Shown here in pieces: positions 1-7,953 of a stretch of 64,000 bases of DNA. The stretch comes from Nocardia xishanensis NBRC 101358. GTDB taxonomy: Bacteria; Actinomycetota; Actinomycetes; Mycobacteriales; Mycobacteriaceae. Within the stretch, counting starts at the first letter, position 1, and the number at the start of each line of letters is the position of its first letter. The stretch covers positions 1 to 64,000 of the forward strand of contig NZ_BDCF01000016.1 of assembly GCF_001613365.1 (NCBI RefSeq), given 5' to 3'. A program made the position numbers and the translations under genes. The notes under the pieces are model-generated. The model made no database searches, was not told where the DNA came from, and saw only the letters and a program-made list of their open reading frames with translations.

Positions 1-1033
1 GCCCCGGCCGCGCCGCATCCGCCAAGTGGCGCACCCGCGCCTCCCCATGGCCGCGCTCGTCCGACACCGTGCCGAACGGCGAAAGACCCACGGCGAGTGC
101 GGCTCCGGTGGCTGCCGCGACCCGCAGCGTCTCGTCCAGCAGGGCCCACGGCGAACAGCTGCGGGCGATCTCGTCGGTGACGAGTTCCGGGATCGGCGGC
201 AGTTCGGCGCGTTCGCTCGAGGCCTGCAACACCGTGAAGACTCGTTCGTAGATCGTGCGGTCGAACGGAAGCCCGAGGTCGGCCTTGGACGCGGAGGCGC
301 CGAGCGCGGGCGGGCGCGGCAGCGGATGCGCGGTGAGACCGAGTTCCTGTGCGCTGTCCGGCGCCGCTCGGCGCCAGAGGTCGATACCGGAGTGGGTGCC
401 GACGCGCGCCGCGACGAGACGGTCCAGTTCGGGCTGCCCGTCGCCGGTCGTCCGGCTGGTCGCGCACGCGTCGAGCAGGTCGTCCAATGCCACGATGTGC
501 TCGTCGCCGACCGGGCCCGCGGAAGGCCGCCGCCGCCAAGCGATCTCGATCAATCCGCCCAGCTGTCGCGCCACCTCCGCGTCCGTGAGGTGTTCCTTGA
601 GCGCCTGCGTGGTCCGTCCCGCGGCGAACTCGTGGATATCGCGCAGCGCGGCCTCCGCGGTCTGCCTGTCGCGCACCGGATCAGGATGGCCGTTCGTCGT
701 CGCGAGCTCGAAACAGCGCTGGAAGTAGAGATCCTGCGGATTGCCCTCGGTGATGCGCAGCGCGCGGCGGACCTGTTTGAGCAGCGTGAACCAGGCGGCG
801 GTGGCCCGCAGCACGTCGGCTGCGGCGAAGATGCGGGATGCGAGTAGCGTCGCGCCGTCCGCGGTCAGGATCGCCCCGGCGCAGCTCGGATGCTGGACAG
901 GACGAATCACCAGTGGGTCGAGCAGGAGTTTGACGGTCCGGCGCAGCGGTCCGCCCTGCGGGCCGCTGAGTGCCTCGACGCCGTCGAGCCTGCGCCACAC
1001 CTCGTCGAGCACCATGGCGCGCGGTCGTCGCAT
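1..1033 (-). CDS. Hypothetical protein, C-terminus beyond the window edge
   Basis: An open minus-strand frame runs from an ATG at 1033 off the left edge, so at least 344 codons are present and the C-terminus is missing. The frame begins MRRPRAMVLDEVW and has balanced soluble composition, with no signal peptide or clear membrane segment. I do not recognise a family. The start is supported by a TANNNT hexamer six bases upstream, which fits a leaderless message. It is divergent from the lipoprotein gene at 1167. The competing plus-strand frames here are rich in Arg and Gly and look like shadows. Confidence 0.6.
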   Translation of the reverse strand, partial: MRRPRAMVLDEVWRRLDGVEALSGPQGGPLRRTVKLLLDPLVIRPVQHPSCAGAILTADGATLLASRIFAAADVLRATAAWFTLLKQVRRALRITEGNPQDLYFQRCFELATTNGHPDPVRDRQTAEAALRDIHEFAAGRTTQALKEHLTDAEVARQLGGLIEIAWRRRPSAGPVGDEHIVALDDLLDACATSRTTGDGQPELDRLVAARVGTHSGIDLWRRAAPDSAQELGLTAHPLPRPPALGASASKADLGLPFDRTIYERVFTVLQASSERAELPPIPELVTDEIARSCSPWALLDETLRVAAATGAALAVGLSPFGTVSDERGHGEARVRHLADAARPG

Positions 1034-1039
1034 TCGACC

Positions 1040-1045
1040 AGGTTA
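1040..1045 (-). promoter_or_regulatory. Leaderless -10 hexamer for the 1033 gene
   Basis: TAACCT on the minus strand, six bases before the ATG at 1033. No ribosome binding site lies between, so the transcript probably starts at or near the start codon. Confidence 0.5.
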
Positions 1046-1166
1046 ACGGACCTTTGGCCGGTTCGGGCCGGCGAAACCTGGGATCGGTAGGCGGCGCGCG
1101 ATTCCTACCTTTCTCTCAACGGCCCGATCACCGGGCCGGACCAACCGAGAGAGAGAACGGATCACC

Positions 1167-1706
1167 ATGAACGCCAAGTACTTCCGCACCGCCACCGCCG
1201 CCGTCGCCGCCCTCGCGCTGACCGGTTTCCTCACCGCCTGCGGTGACGACTCCGCGAGCAGCTCGCCCACGACCTCGAAGCAGACCACCGCCGCCGCGCC
1301 CGCCGGGCCCGCCGCGGGCAAGTCCGCGGCGCTGGTCGACGGCAAGGCGCTGGCAGGCACCTTCGAGACCACCTGCGCGAAGCAGGGCAACACGCTGGCC
1401 CTCGCCCTGACCGACAACAACAACGCCACCTACGGCCAGCTGACGGCCAGCGCCACCATCACCGACGCCAACACCGTGCAGGCCGTCGGCATCGCTGGCA
1501 GCAAGGGCGGCTCCTCGGGTCTGCCTTACGCGGTGGGCTACGGCAACGGCCAGCCGGGCGGCTCGGCGAAGGTCGTCAAGGACGGCAACACCTACAAGGT
1601 CACCGGCGAAGGCGTCGGCGCGCCTGACCTGAGCAACCCGCTCGCGGGGCCGTCGACCTCCACCTTCGACATCACCTTCGCCTGCTCGACCATCGTCGGC
1701 GCCTGA
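1167..1706 (+). CDS. lpqH: LpqH (19 kDa antigen) family lipoprotein
   Basis: A 179-residue exported lipoprotein. Residues 1-25 form a signal peptide with positive N-terminus (MNAKYFRTATAA), a hydrophobic core and the lipobox LTAC, so Cys25 should be lipidated. A low-complexity Ser/Thr/Ala linker follows to about residue 50. The rest follows the mycobacterial 19 kDa antigen pattern: VDGKALAGTFETTC early, LPYAVGYGNGQPGGSA in the middle, then KDGNTYKVTGEGVG and a C-terminal ITFACS, with the Cys pair expected to form a disulfide. Family members are surface-exposed and immunogenic; no enzymatic role is established. A purine-rich stretch (GAGAGAGAGAACGG) before the ATG can serve as ribosome binding site. 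The gene stands alone, divergent from the partial gene on the left. Confidence 0.85.
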   Translation: MNAKYFRTATAAVAALALTGFLTACGDDSASSSPTTSKQTTAAAPAGPAAGKSAALVDGKALAGTFETTCAKQGNTLALALTDNNNATYGQLTASATITDANTVQAVGIAGSKGGSSGLPYAVGYGNGQPGGSAKVVKDGNTYKVTGEGVGAPDLSNPLAGPSTSTFDITFACSTIVGA

Positions 1707-1838
1707 CGGACGGTCCGCGTGCTCGGCTCCCCGTCGTCCCGCGAGCCCGGCGCCACCGAGGGGTGCGCCAGGCCGGAACGACGGGGTTGCCCGGGATTCG
1801 GAAAGTCCTTCCGGCAAACAACAACTCAGGAGTACACC

Positions 1839-2642
1839 ATGGCAACCAAACTGCGCACCGCCGCGATCGTCTTCGCCATCGCCGCGATCGGCCTCTACCT
1901 CTGGCACGGCCTCACCTACGAGCCGACCAGCCCTTACGAACCGGAGTTCATCGCCTGGGTGAACGGCTTCATGGCCCTGCCGATCATCGCGTTCACCGCG
2001 GTGGTGATGGTCTTCGCCTTCACCGGCGAGGGCATCATGTCCGCCTTGACCGGGCTCAACTCCACGGAATTCCGCGGCGGGCTGCTCGGCATCGGCACCG
2101 TGAAGTCGTTCCGGCAGACCGGGCTCACCGTCAACGACCAGCCGCAGATCCGCATCGAGTTCAGCGTCGAGGGCGTGGACGGCAAGGTTTTCGAGTCCGC
2201 GGCCAAGATGATCGTGCCGCTCACCGAGCTGGCGCTGCTGCGTCCCGGCGTGGTGCTTCCGGTGCGATACCTGCCGGACCGCACCGACAAGGTCGAGGTG
2301 GACCTGTCCGGCGACAGCGTCGAGGCGCAGCAGGCGATGAACGAATCCATGATTCGCAAAGGCTTCACCACCAAGGCCAAGCTCGACATCGCGGCGCGCG
2401 GCATCGCGGCCCAGGCGGTGGTGCAGTCGCTGTCGGTCCCGGGCGAGATCCGCAACGGCTACTCCAAGGTGGAGATCGGGCTTGCTGTCACGAGGCCCGA
2501 CGGCAGCACCTTCCGCACCCGCGCCGAGAAGTTCCTGCCGCCGGCCAGCGTCGGAAATGTGCAGGTGGGCAGGATCGTTCAGGTGCACTACTTGCCGGAG
2601 AACGAGCAGGAGGTCGTCATCGCGGTTCCGGTGAACGCCTGA
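1839..2642 (+). CDS. Membrane protein with two repeated extracytoplasmic modules (DUF3592-like)
   Basis: A 267-residue protein. The ATG at 1839 is chosen because AGGAG sits seven bases upstream; a longer in-frame reading from 1719 lacks this. Two membrane segments lie at about residues 8-26 and 42-62. The remainder holds two similar beta-rich modules, one ending VRYLPDRTDKVEV and the other VHYLPENEQEVVI, each with an IRIEF or VEIGL strand. This layout resembles DUF3592-type proteins, in which a value is read out as a YxP segment, but the function is unknown. It lies between the lipoprotein and PhoX genes on the same strand; gaps of about 90-130 bases make an operon uncertain. Confidence 0.7.
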   Translation: MATKLRTAAIVFAIAAIGLYLWHGLTYEPTSPYEPEFIAWVNGFMALPIIAFTAVVMVFAFTGEGIMSALTGLNSTEFRGGLLGIGTVKSFRQTGLTVNDQPQIRIEFSVEGVDGKVFESAAKMIVPLTELALLRPGVVLPVRYLPDRTDKVEVDLSGDSVEAQQAMNESMIRKGFTTKAKLDIAARGIAAQAVVQSLSVPGEIRNGYSKVEIGLAVTRPDGSTFRTRAEKFLPPASVGNVQVGRIVQVHYLPENEQEVVIAVPVNA

Positions 2643-2728
2643 GACTTGGTCGGCTGTTCACCTGGGTGTTTCCTGGGAATAGCCTGGGGCGTTTAGCGTG
2701 CGGCCGACAGCCCGAGCCAGGAGTGATC

Positions 2729-4798
2729 GTGACCTTGAAACCACTCGCCCTCTTCGTGCAGCACGACGGTCGCTCCGCGCGCGCCGCCGTGACCTGCGAG
2801 TACAAATGCGCCAACGCGTGCTTCCACGAGACGCCGAACATCTCGGGCGGCGAGTACTTCGGTGACATCGTCAGCTCACTGAACCGGCGCGGTCTGATCA
2901 AGGGCGGCGCGGCGGCGGTACTCGCCGTCGGCGCCGCCTCCGCGCTTGCGGCCTGCGGTGACGACGACGCCGAGGCCGGCTCCACCGGCGCCACCCCGGC
3001 GGGCCTGCCAGGAACCGGAACGAACTTCACCGCCGTCGCCCCCAACAAGGAAGACGCCATCGTCGTCCCGCAGGGCTACGACCAGTCGGTCGTGATCCGC
3101 TGGGGCGACCCGCTGTTCGCCGACGCCCCCGCCTTCGATTTCGACCGGCAGACCGCCGCGGCGCAGGCCAAGCAGTTCGGCTACAACAACGACTTCGCGG
3201 CCCTGCTTCCCATCGAGGGCCAGGCCAACAGCTACCTGATGGTGGTCAACCACGAGTACACCACCGCGCCGCACATGTTCCGCGGCTACGACAAAGCCAA
3301 CCCGACGCCCGAGCAACTCGCCGTCACCATGGCCGCGCACGGATTGACCGTCGTCGAGGTCAAGGGCGAATCCGGCACCGGCAAGCTGACGCCCGTCTTC
3401 GGCAAGTACAACCGCCGCATCACCGCGACCACCGAGTTCACCCTCACCGGGCCTGCTGCGGGCAGCGAGTTCACCAAGACCTCCGCCGACCCGACCGGCG
3501 CCAAGGTACTCGGCACCTTCGCCAACTGCTCCGGCGGATTGACCCCTTGGGGCACAGTACTTTCCGGCGAGGAGAACTTCCACGGCTACTTCGCCAACGG
3601 TGACAAGCCCGCAGGCGGCGACGCCGCGGCGGCGCGCGCCAAGCGCTACGGCTTCACCGCGGGCGCGACGGCCAATCTCTGGGAGCGCGCCGACAAGCGC
3701 TTCGACCTGGCACAGGAACCCAACGAGGCCAACCGTTTCGGCTACGTCATCGAGATCGACCCGTGGGACCCGAATTCGACGCCGGTCAAGCACTCGGCCA
3801 TGGGCAGGCTCAAGCACGAGGGCGCGACCATCTACGTCACCAAGGGCGGCGACGTCGTCTCCTACACCGGTGACGACGAAAAGTTCGACTACATGTACAA
3901 ATTCGTCTCTTCTCGCAAGGTGCAGTCCGGCACCGGCGCGGCGAGCAGGCGGAACAACATGACCATCCTCGACGCGGGCACCCTGTACGTCGCCAAGCTC
4001 ACCGGCGATCACGCCGACAAGGTCGACGGCACCGGCGCCAAGCCGTCCGACAAGGGCTTCACCGGCAAGGGTCAGTGGATTCCGCTGCTGGAGACCGACG
4101 CGCAGGGCAAGGGCAAGTCGCTGGTCGACGGCATGACCGCCGAAGAGGTCGCGGTGTTCACCCGCCTGGCGGCCGACAAGGTCGGCGCCACGAAGATGGA
4201 CCGCCCGGAGGACTTCGAGGCCAACCCTTACACCGGCAAGGTGTACGTGGCGCTGACCAACAACGACAACCGCGGCAAGGAGGGCAAGGCGGGTCCGGAC
4301 GAGGCGAACCCGCGCAACCTCAACAAGAACGGCCAGATCCTCGAGATCGACGACGACCACACCGGCACCCAGTTCACCTGGTCGCTGCTGCTGGTCTGCG
4401 GCGATCCGGCCGCGGCGGACACCTACTTCGCCGGCTTCGACAAGACCAAGGTGAGCCCGATCTCCTGCCCGGACAACCTGGCCTTCGACCCGTACGGCAA
4501 CCTGTGGATCTCCACCGACGGCAACGCGCTGAAGTCCAACGACGGCCTGTTCTCCGTGGTGCTCGACGGCGCGAATCGCGGTGAGACCAAACAGTTCCTG
4601 ACGGTGCCGCGCGGCGCGGAGACCTGCGGCCCGATCGTCACCGAATCGCGGGTCATCGTGTGCGTGCAGCACCCCGGCGAGGCCGACGACGCCACTCCGG
4701 AAAACCCGTTGTCGCACTGGCCCGACGGCGGTTCCGCGCAGCCGAGGCCCTCGGTGGCGGTCGTCTGGAAGAGGGACGGCGGCCGGATCGGCGTGTAA
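2729..4798 (+). CDS. PhoX-family (DUF839) Tat-exported phosphatase
   Basis: A 689-residue protein starting at GTG 2729, with CCAGGAG just upstream; the frame stays open to 1763 but that part overlaps the previous gene. The N-terminus shows the conserved PhoX block CEYKCANACFHETPN (residues 23-37), then NRRGLIKGG (52-60), a twin-arginine signal, and a hydrophobic stretch ending ALAAC at Cys76, which could make it a Tat lipoprotein. The body (about 90-680) is the beta-propeller region, with segments such as NHEYTTAPHMFRGY, GEENFHGYF and DNLAFDPYGNLWISTDG typical of the family. PhoX enzymes are calcium- and iron-dependent phosphomonoesterases that release phosphate outside the cytoplasm, often under phosphate limitation. 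No Pho box was identified. A strong terminator follows. Confidence 0.85.
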   Translation: MTLKPLALFVQHDGRSARAAVTCEYKCANACFHETPNISGGEYFGDIVSSLNRRGLIKGGAAAVLAVGAASALAACGDDDAEAGSTGATPAGLPGTGTNFTAVAPNKEDAIVVPQGYDQSVVIRWGDPLFADAPAFDFDRQTAAAQAKQFGYNNDFAALLPIEGQANSYLMVVNHEYTTAPHMFRGYDKANPTPEQLAVTMAAHGLTVVEVKGESGTGKLTPVFGKYNRRITATTEFTLTGPAAGSEFTKTSADPTGAKVLGTFANCSGGLTPWGTVLSGEENFHGYFANGDKPAGGDAAAARAKRYGFTAGATANLWERADKRFDLAQEPNEANRFGYVIEIDPWDPNSTPVKHSAMGRLKHEGATIYVTKGGDVVSYTGDDEKFDYMYKFVSSRKVQSGTGAASRRNNMTILDAGTLYVAKLTGDHADKVDGTGAKPSDKGFTGKGQWIPLLETDAQGKGKSLVDGMTAEEVAVFTRLAADKVGATKMDRPEDFEANPYTGKVYVALTNNDNRGKEGKAGPDEANPRNLNKNGQILEIDDDHTGTQFTWSLLLVCGDPAAADTYFAGFDKTKVSPISCPDNLAFDPYGNLWISTDGNALKSNDGLFSVVLDGANRGETKQFLTVPRGAETCGPIVTESRVIVCVQHPGEADDATPENPLSHWPDGGSAQPRPSVAVVWKRDGGRIGV

Positions 4799-4806
4799 CC
4801 GGTTGT

Positions 4807-4833
4807 CCCCCGGGTGGTTTCGCCACCCGGGGG
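4807..4833. terminator. Bidirectional hairpin between phoX-like and lysozyme genes
   Basis: A perfect 11-bp GC-rich stem (CCCCCGGGTGG with its complement) around the loop TTTCG. It lies nine bases after the PhoX stop and between convergent genes. Confidence 0.75.
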
Positions 4834-4855
4834 TGGCCCGCCATTCTCCGGTGAG

Positions 4856-5578
4856 TCAGCCCATGTTGGCGAAGCGGGCGAAATCGCCTTGGGCGCCGCT
4901 GTACACGTTCAGATCGGTGCGGCCCGCGATGCCCGGGATGCTGCCGCGGTCGGTGGTCTGCCAGAACGTCCAGGTCGGCCAGCCGCCGGGCACCTCGGGC
5001 TCGTCGTTGTCGCGGTAGTCGGCGATCCACAGCGGAAAGCGGGTGAATTCGCTGGTATTGGCCATCGCCGTCTTCCAGAAGTTCGGATAGGTGTAGATGA
5101 TCGGCACCCGGCCGGTGAGCGCTTGCACCGTGTTGAGGTAGCGGTGCGTCCAATTGATCAGCGCCCCGGGATCCAGGCCGCCGGAATGCTCGAGATCCAG
5201 CACCGGCGGCAGGTCGAGCGGACCGTTCTGCCCCAGCACGATCGTGGCGTAAAGCGCTGCTTGCGGTTCCGGCGGCAACTGCGGCCTGGCGTAGTGGTAC
5301 GTGCCGCGGGCGATGCCCGCCGCTCGCATCAACACGCTGTCCGCGACGAAGTACGGGTTGATGTAGCTGATGCCCTCGGTGGCCTTCACCATGGCGAAAT
5401 CGTGTCCTGACCGCTTGACCGCGAACCAGTCGATGAACCGTCCGTCGACGTGCTGCCAGGACGAGACGTCCGGTCCGGTCGGTGTTGCCGCCGCCTGGCC
5501 GTTCGCTGAAAGGATGCTGCCCACGGTGATCGCGGACAACGCAAAAATGCGGGTCGCTCTCCAGCGCGTGCTATCCAT
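4856..5578 (-). CDS. Secreted GH25 lysozyme-like glycoside hydrolase
   Basis: A 240-residue protein with an N-terminal signal peptide (residues 1-32, cleavage likely after AAA or ATP). It is followed by a single glycoside hydrolase family 25 domain. Family hallmarks are DVSSWQ at 37-42, FAMVKATEG, PPVLDLEHSG with the catalytic acidic residues, and PLWIADY near the end. GH25 enzymes cleave the beta-1,4 bond between MurNAc and GlcNAc in peptidoglycan. No cell-wall-binding repeats are present, so it is about the minimal domain size. It probably acts in wall remodelling or against other bacteria; the sequence cannot distinguish these. It is convergent with phoX and precedes the glucosylglycerate hydrolase gene. 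Confidence 0.88.
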   Translation of the reverse strand: MDSTRWRATRIFALSAITVGSILSANGQAAATPTGPDVSSWQHVDGRFIDWFAVKRSGHDFAMVKATEGISYINPYFVADSVLMRAAGIARGTYHYARPQLPPEPQAALYATIVLGQNGPLDLPPVLDLEHSGGLDPGALINWTHRYLNTVQALTGRVPIIYTYPNFWKTAMANTSEFTRFPLWIADYRDNDEPEVPGGWPTWTFWQTTDRGSIPGIAGRTDLNVYSGAQGDFARFANMG

Positions 5579-5670
5579 GCCATTCGACCTTAGGTGGACG
5601 CGCTCTGGCGAGAAGGTGTTACGGGTAAATAGTTTGCTGACTATTTACCAACGGGCGATCGCAACCGCGA

Positions 5671-7008
5671 TCATCCCAGCCAGTCCAGCACCGACGCGGC
5701 AGTCCACGACTGCTGCATGCTGCCGAGCGGCGCACCGGTGAAAGGCTCGTAGTACTCCGCGAAGGCGCCGTCGCTGGCCTGCCGCAGCCCCTCGGCGCGG
5801 AGCATGAACGCCCGCTCGGCCCAGCCGCGGCGGGCGAAGACCCAGGAGAACAGCCAGCTCATCACCGGCCACACCGGTCCGCGCCAGTACTCGCGCGGCC
5901 GGAAGTCCTTGGCGACGGGGGAGGTCGAAGGCGGCAGCGCGTAACGGAGGTCGGGGTGGCCGCAATAGCGCGGACCCTCGAACAGGCGAAGCAGGCTGCG
6001 TTCGGTGTCGCGCGGCAGGCCGCCGCACAGCAGCGGGGCGAAAACCGAGAGCGTCTCGGTGTTGATCCAGCGCTGCGCGCGCACGTCGAAGTCGCGGGCC
6101 GCGCCGGTGCGCGCGTCCGCGGTGGCGACGACGCCGGCGCGGAAGCGGTCGGCCCACGAGTACAGCTCGCGCACGTCGGCGTTCGGCTGCTTGTACTCCT
6201 CGCCGATATTGGCGAGCACCTCGCACGCCAGCGCGAAGATCGCGGTGACGAACACGTCCTCCACCGCGAAGCTCATGGTGGAGGCCAGCAGGTAGTCGTC
6301 GTAACCGGCCCGGCGCATCTGCTCGACCAGCCACAGGTACCTGTCGTACTCGCGGTCGGTGGGGCGCTGCGTCGGATCGGCGACGACCAGCACGTCCTCG
6401 CGTCGGTACGGGGGCAGGTCGCCGGGGACCACGTTCGCGTAGGCCCGGTCCCAGCGCGGCGAATTATCCATGCCGGATTCCCAGCCGTGGTAGAGCGTGA
6501 TCCGGCCGTTCTCCTTCGGATCGCGGGCGTGCGCGAGCCAGCGATGCCAGCGCACCAGGTCGGGCCAGCGGCGGTTGAGGAACTCCTCGGCGGTCGCGCG
6601 GGTGCTGCGGCCGTGGCGGCGGGAGTGATCGAGAATGCGCTGCACCGCGATGGCGTGCACCGGCGGCTGGGTGATTCCGGAGGTGTCCGGTCCGTCGGGC
6701 GCGTTGGCGGCCAGCTTGCGGCACTCCCAGCGAGCCGGGCCGGGAAAGTAGCCGTCCACGCCGTTGGCGAACACGATGTGCGGGATCATGCCGTTCTTCC
6801 ACTGCGCCGAGAGCAGCGTGTCCAGCTCGACGACAGCGCGTTCCACGCTGAGCGGAGCGAGGCCGACCGCGACGAACGCCGCGTCCCAGCTCCACATGTG
6901 CGGGTACAGCCGGGGCGCCGCGCTGGTCATCGTGCCCAGGTCGTTGCCACGCAGCAGGTAGGCGGCGCGGGCCGCGAGCTGGGTGGGGGTGAAACCCGGA
7001 TGTGCCAT
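5671..7008 (-). CDS. ggh: Glucosylglycerate hydrolase (GH63)
   Basis: A 445-residue protein closely resembling mycobacterial glucosylglycerate hydrolase, which splits the compatible solute glucosylglycerate into glucose and glycerate. Recognised blocks include FTPTQLAARAAYLLRGNDLG near the N-terminus, YPHMWSWDAAFVA, the loop GWESGMDNSPRWD, FRPREYWRGPVWPV and EYYEPFTG near the C-terminus, all typical of the (alpha/alpha)6 barrel of GH63. The start at 7008 (MAHPGFTP) is preferred over 7092 because conservation begins there; CAGAAT lies six bases upstream and may be a leaderless -10. There is no signal peptide, so it acts in the cytoplasm. It could supply glycerate to the glycerate kinase at 25274, though the genes are not linked. 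Confidence 0.87.
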   Translation of the reverse strand: MAHPGFTPTQLAARAAYLLRGNDLGTMTSAAPRLYPHMWSWDAAFVAVGLAPLSVERAVVELDTLLSAQWKNGMIPHIVFANGVDGYFPGPARWECRKLAANAPDGPDTSGITQPPVHAIAVQRILDHSRRHGRSTRATAEEFLNRRWPDLVRWHRWLAHARDPKENGRITLYHGWESGMDNSPRWDRAYANVVPGDLPPYRREDVLVVADPTQRPTDREYDRYLWLVEQMRRAGYDDYLLASTMSFAVEDVFVTAIFALACEVLANIGEEYKQPNADVRELYSWADRFRAGVVATADARTGAARDFDVRAQRWINTETLSVFAPLLCGGLPRDTERSLLRLFEGPRYCGHPDLRYALPPSTSPVAKDFRPREYWRGPVWPVMSWLFSWVFARRGWAERAFMLRAEGLRQASDGAFAEYYEPFTGAPLGSMQQSWTAASVLDWLG

Positions 7009-7183
7009 CCCCCTATTCTGCGATCCAACCCGAAGATATGCCCGCTCAGCGGTGTCGCGTCGTGCCGAGGTGTCGTGTTCGGCGGATCTCACTCTCGCAT
7101 TGCCCCGTCCGTGGAGATTGGTTTACCGACGTAAGCGTGCATCGCTACGGGTCCGCGCGGTGCTACGGATTTCGCGCACCCAC

Positions 7184-7189
7184 TACGGT
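7184..7189 (+). promoter_or_regulatory. Leaderless -10 hexamer for the SDR gene
   Basis: TACGGT seven bases before the ATG at 7197; no ribosome binding site is visible. Confidence 0.5.
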
Positions 7190-7196
7190 GGGGCGC

Positions 7197-7898
7197 ATGA
7201 ACACCGCCGTCACCAGCACCCCGAAGCCGACCGCGTTGATCACCGGAGCCAGCCGTGGGCTCGGCGCGGCCATCGCTCGCGAACTCGCGCCAGGGCACGA
7301 ACTGCTGCTCGGCGCGCGCTCGCGAGAAGCGTTGCGCGACATCCTCACCGAGCTACCCGAGGCGACGCCGTGGCCGGTGGAGCTCACCGATTACGACGCG
7401 GTCGCCGCGGCGGTCGCCGGGGTGGAACGGCTGGACGTGCTCGTGCACAACGCGGGCATCGCCGACCTCGGCACCATCGCCGAATCGTCGGTGGCGCAGT
7501 GGCGAAACACCTTGGAAGCCAACCTCATCGCCGTCGCGGAGCTGACCAGGTTGCTGCTGCCCGCGTTGCGCGCCGCGAACGGCCATGTGGTGCTGATCAA
7601 TTCGGGCGCCGGTCTGCGGGCCAACGCCGGTTGGGCCTCGTACGCGGCCAGCAAGTTCGGGCTGCGCGCCTTCGCCGACGCGCTGCGGCTCGAGGAGCCC
7701 GCGCTGCGGGTGACCTCCATCCATCCCGGCCGGATCGACACCGATATGCAGCGCGAGATCACCTCGGGCGAGGGACGCGAGTACCGGCCGGAGGAGTTCC
7801 TCACGGCCGAGACGGTCGCGACCGCGGTGCGTCACGCCGTGGAGACCCCGCGCGACGCGCACCCGACCGAGATCGTGCTGCGTCCGATCGCCCGCTGA
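7197..7898 (+). CDS. Short-chain dehydrogenase/reductase (SDR)
   Basis: A 233-residue classical SDR. The cofactor motif TGASRGLG lies at about residues 14-21, VHNAGIADLG corresponds to the NAG motif, INSGAG carries the catalytic Ser, and YAASK is the catalytic Tyr-Lys pair, followed by HPGRIDTDM. The Arg in TGASRGLG and the Arg after the second strand (GARSRE) favour NADPH. The substrate cannot be deduced. The start at ATG 7197 is preferred to the longer frame from 7002 because of the adjacent -10 hexamer and because SDRs begin close to the glycine motif. It is divergent from ggh and convergent with leuS. Confidence 0.85.
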   Translation: MNTAVTSTPKPTALITGASRGLGAAIARELAPGHELLLGARSREALRDILTELPEATPWPVELTDYDAVAAAVAGVERLDVLVHNAGIADLGTIAESSVAQWRNTLEANLIAVAELTRLLLPALRAANGHVVLINSGAGLRANAGWASYAASKFGLRAFADALRLEEPALRVTSIHPGRIDTDMQREITSGEGREYRPEEFLTAETVATAVRHAVETPRDAHPTEIVLRPIAR

Positions 7899-7953
7899 TC
7901 CGAACCTCCCATCGGCCGTCGCCGCGCCTGGAGCGCCGCAACGGCCGCCGAGA

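Noticed and set aside
2876..4717. A 613-codon minus-strand frame across the PhoX gene
   Set aside because: Antisense to a gene with full family conservation and a Tat signal; composition is shadow-like.
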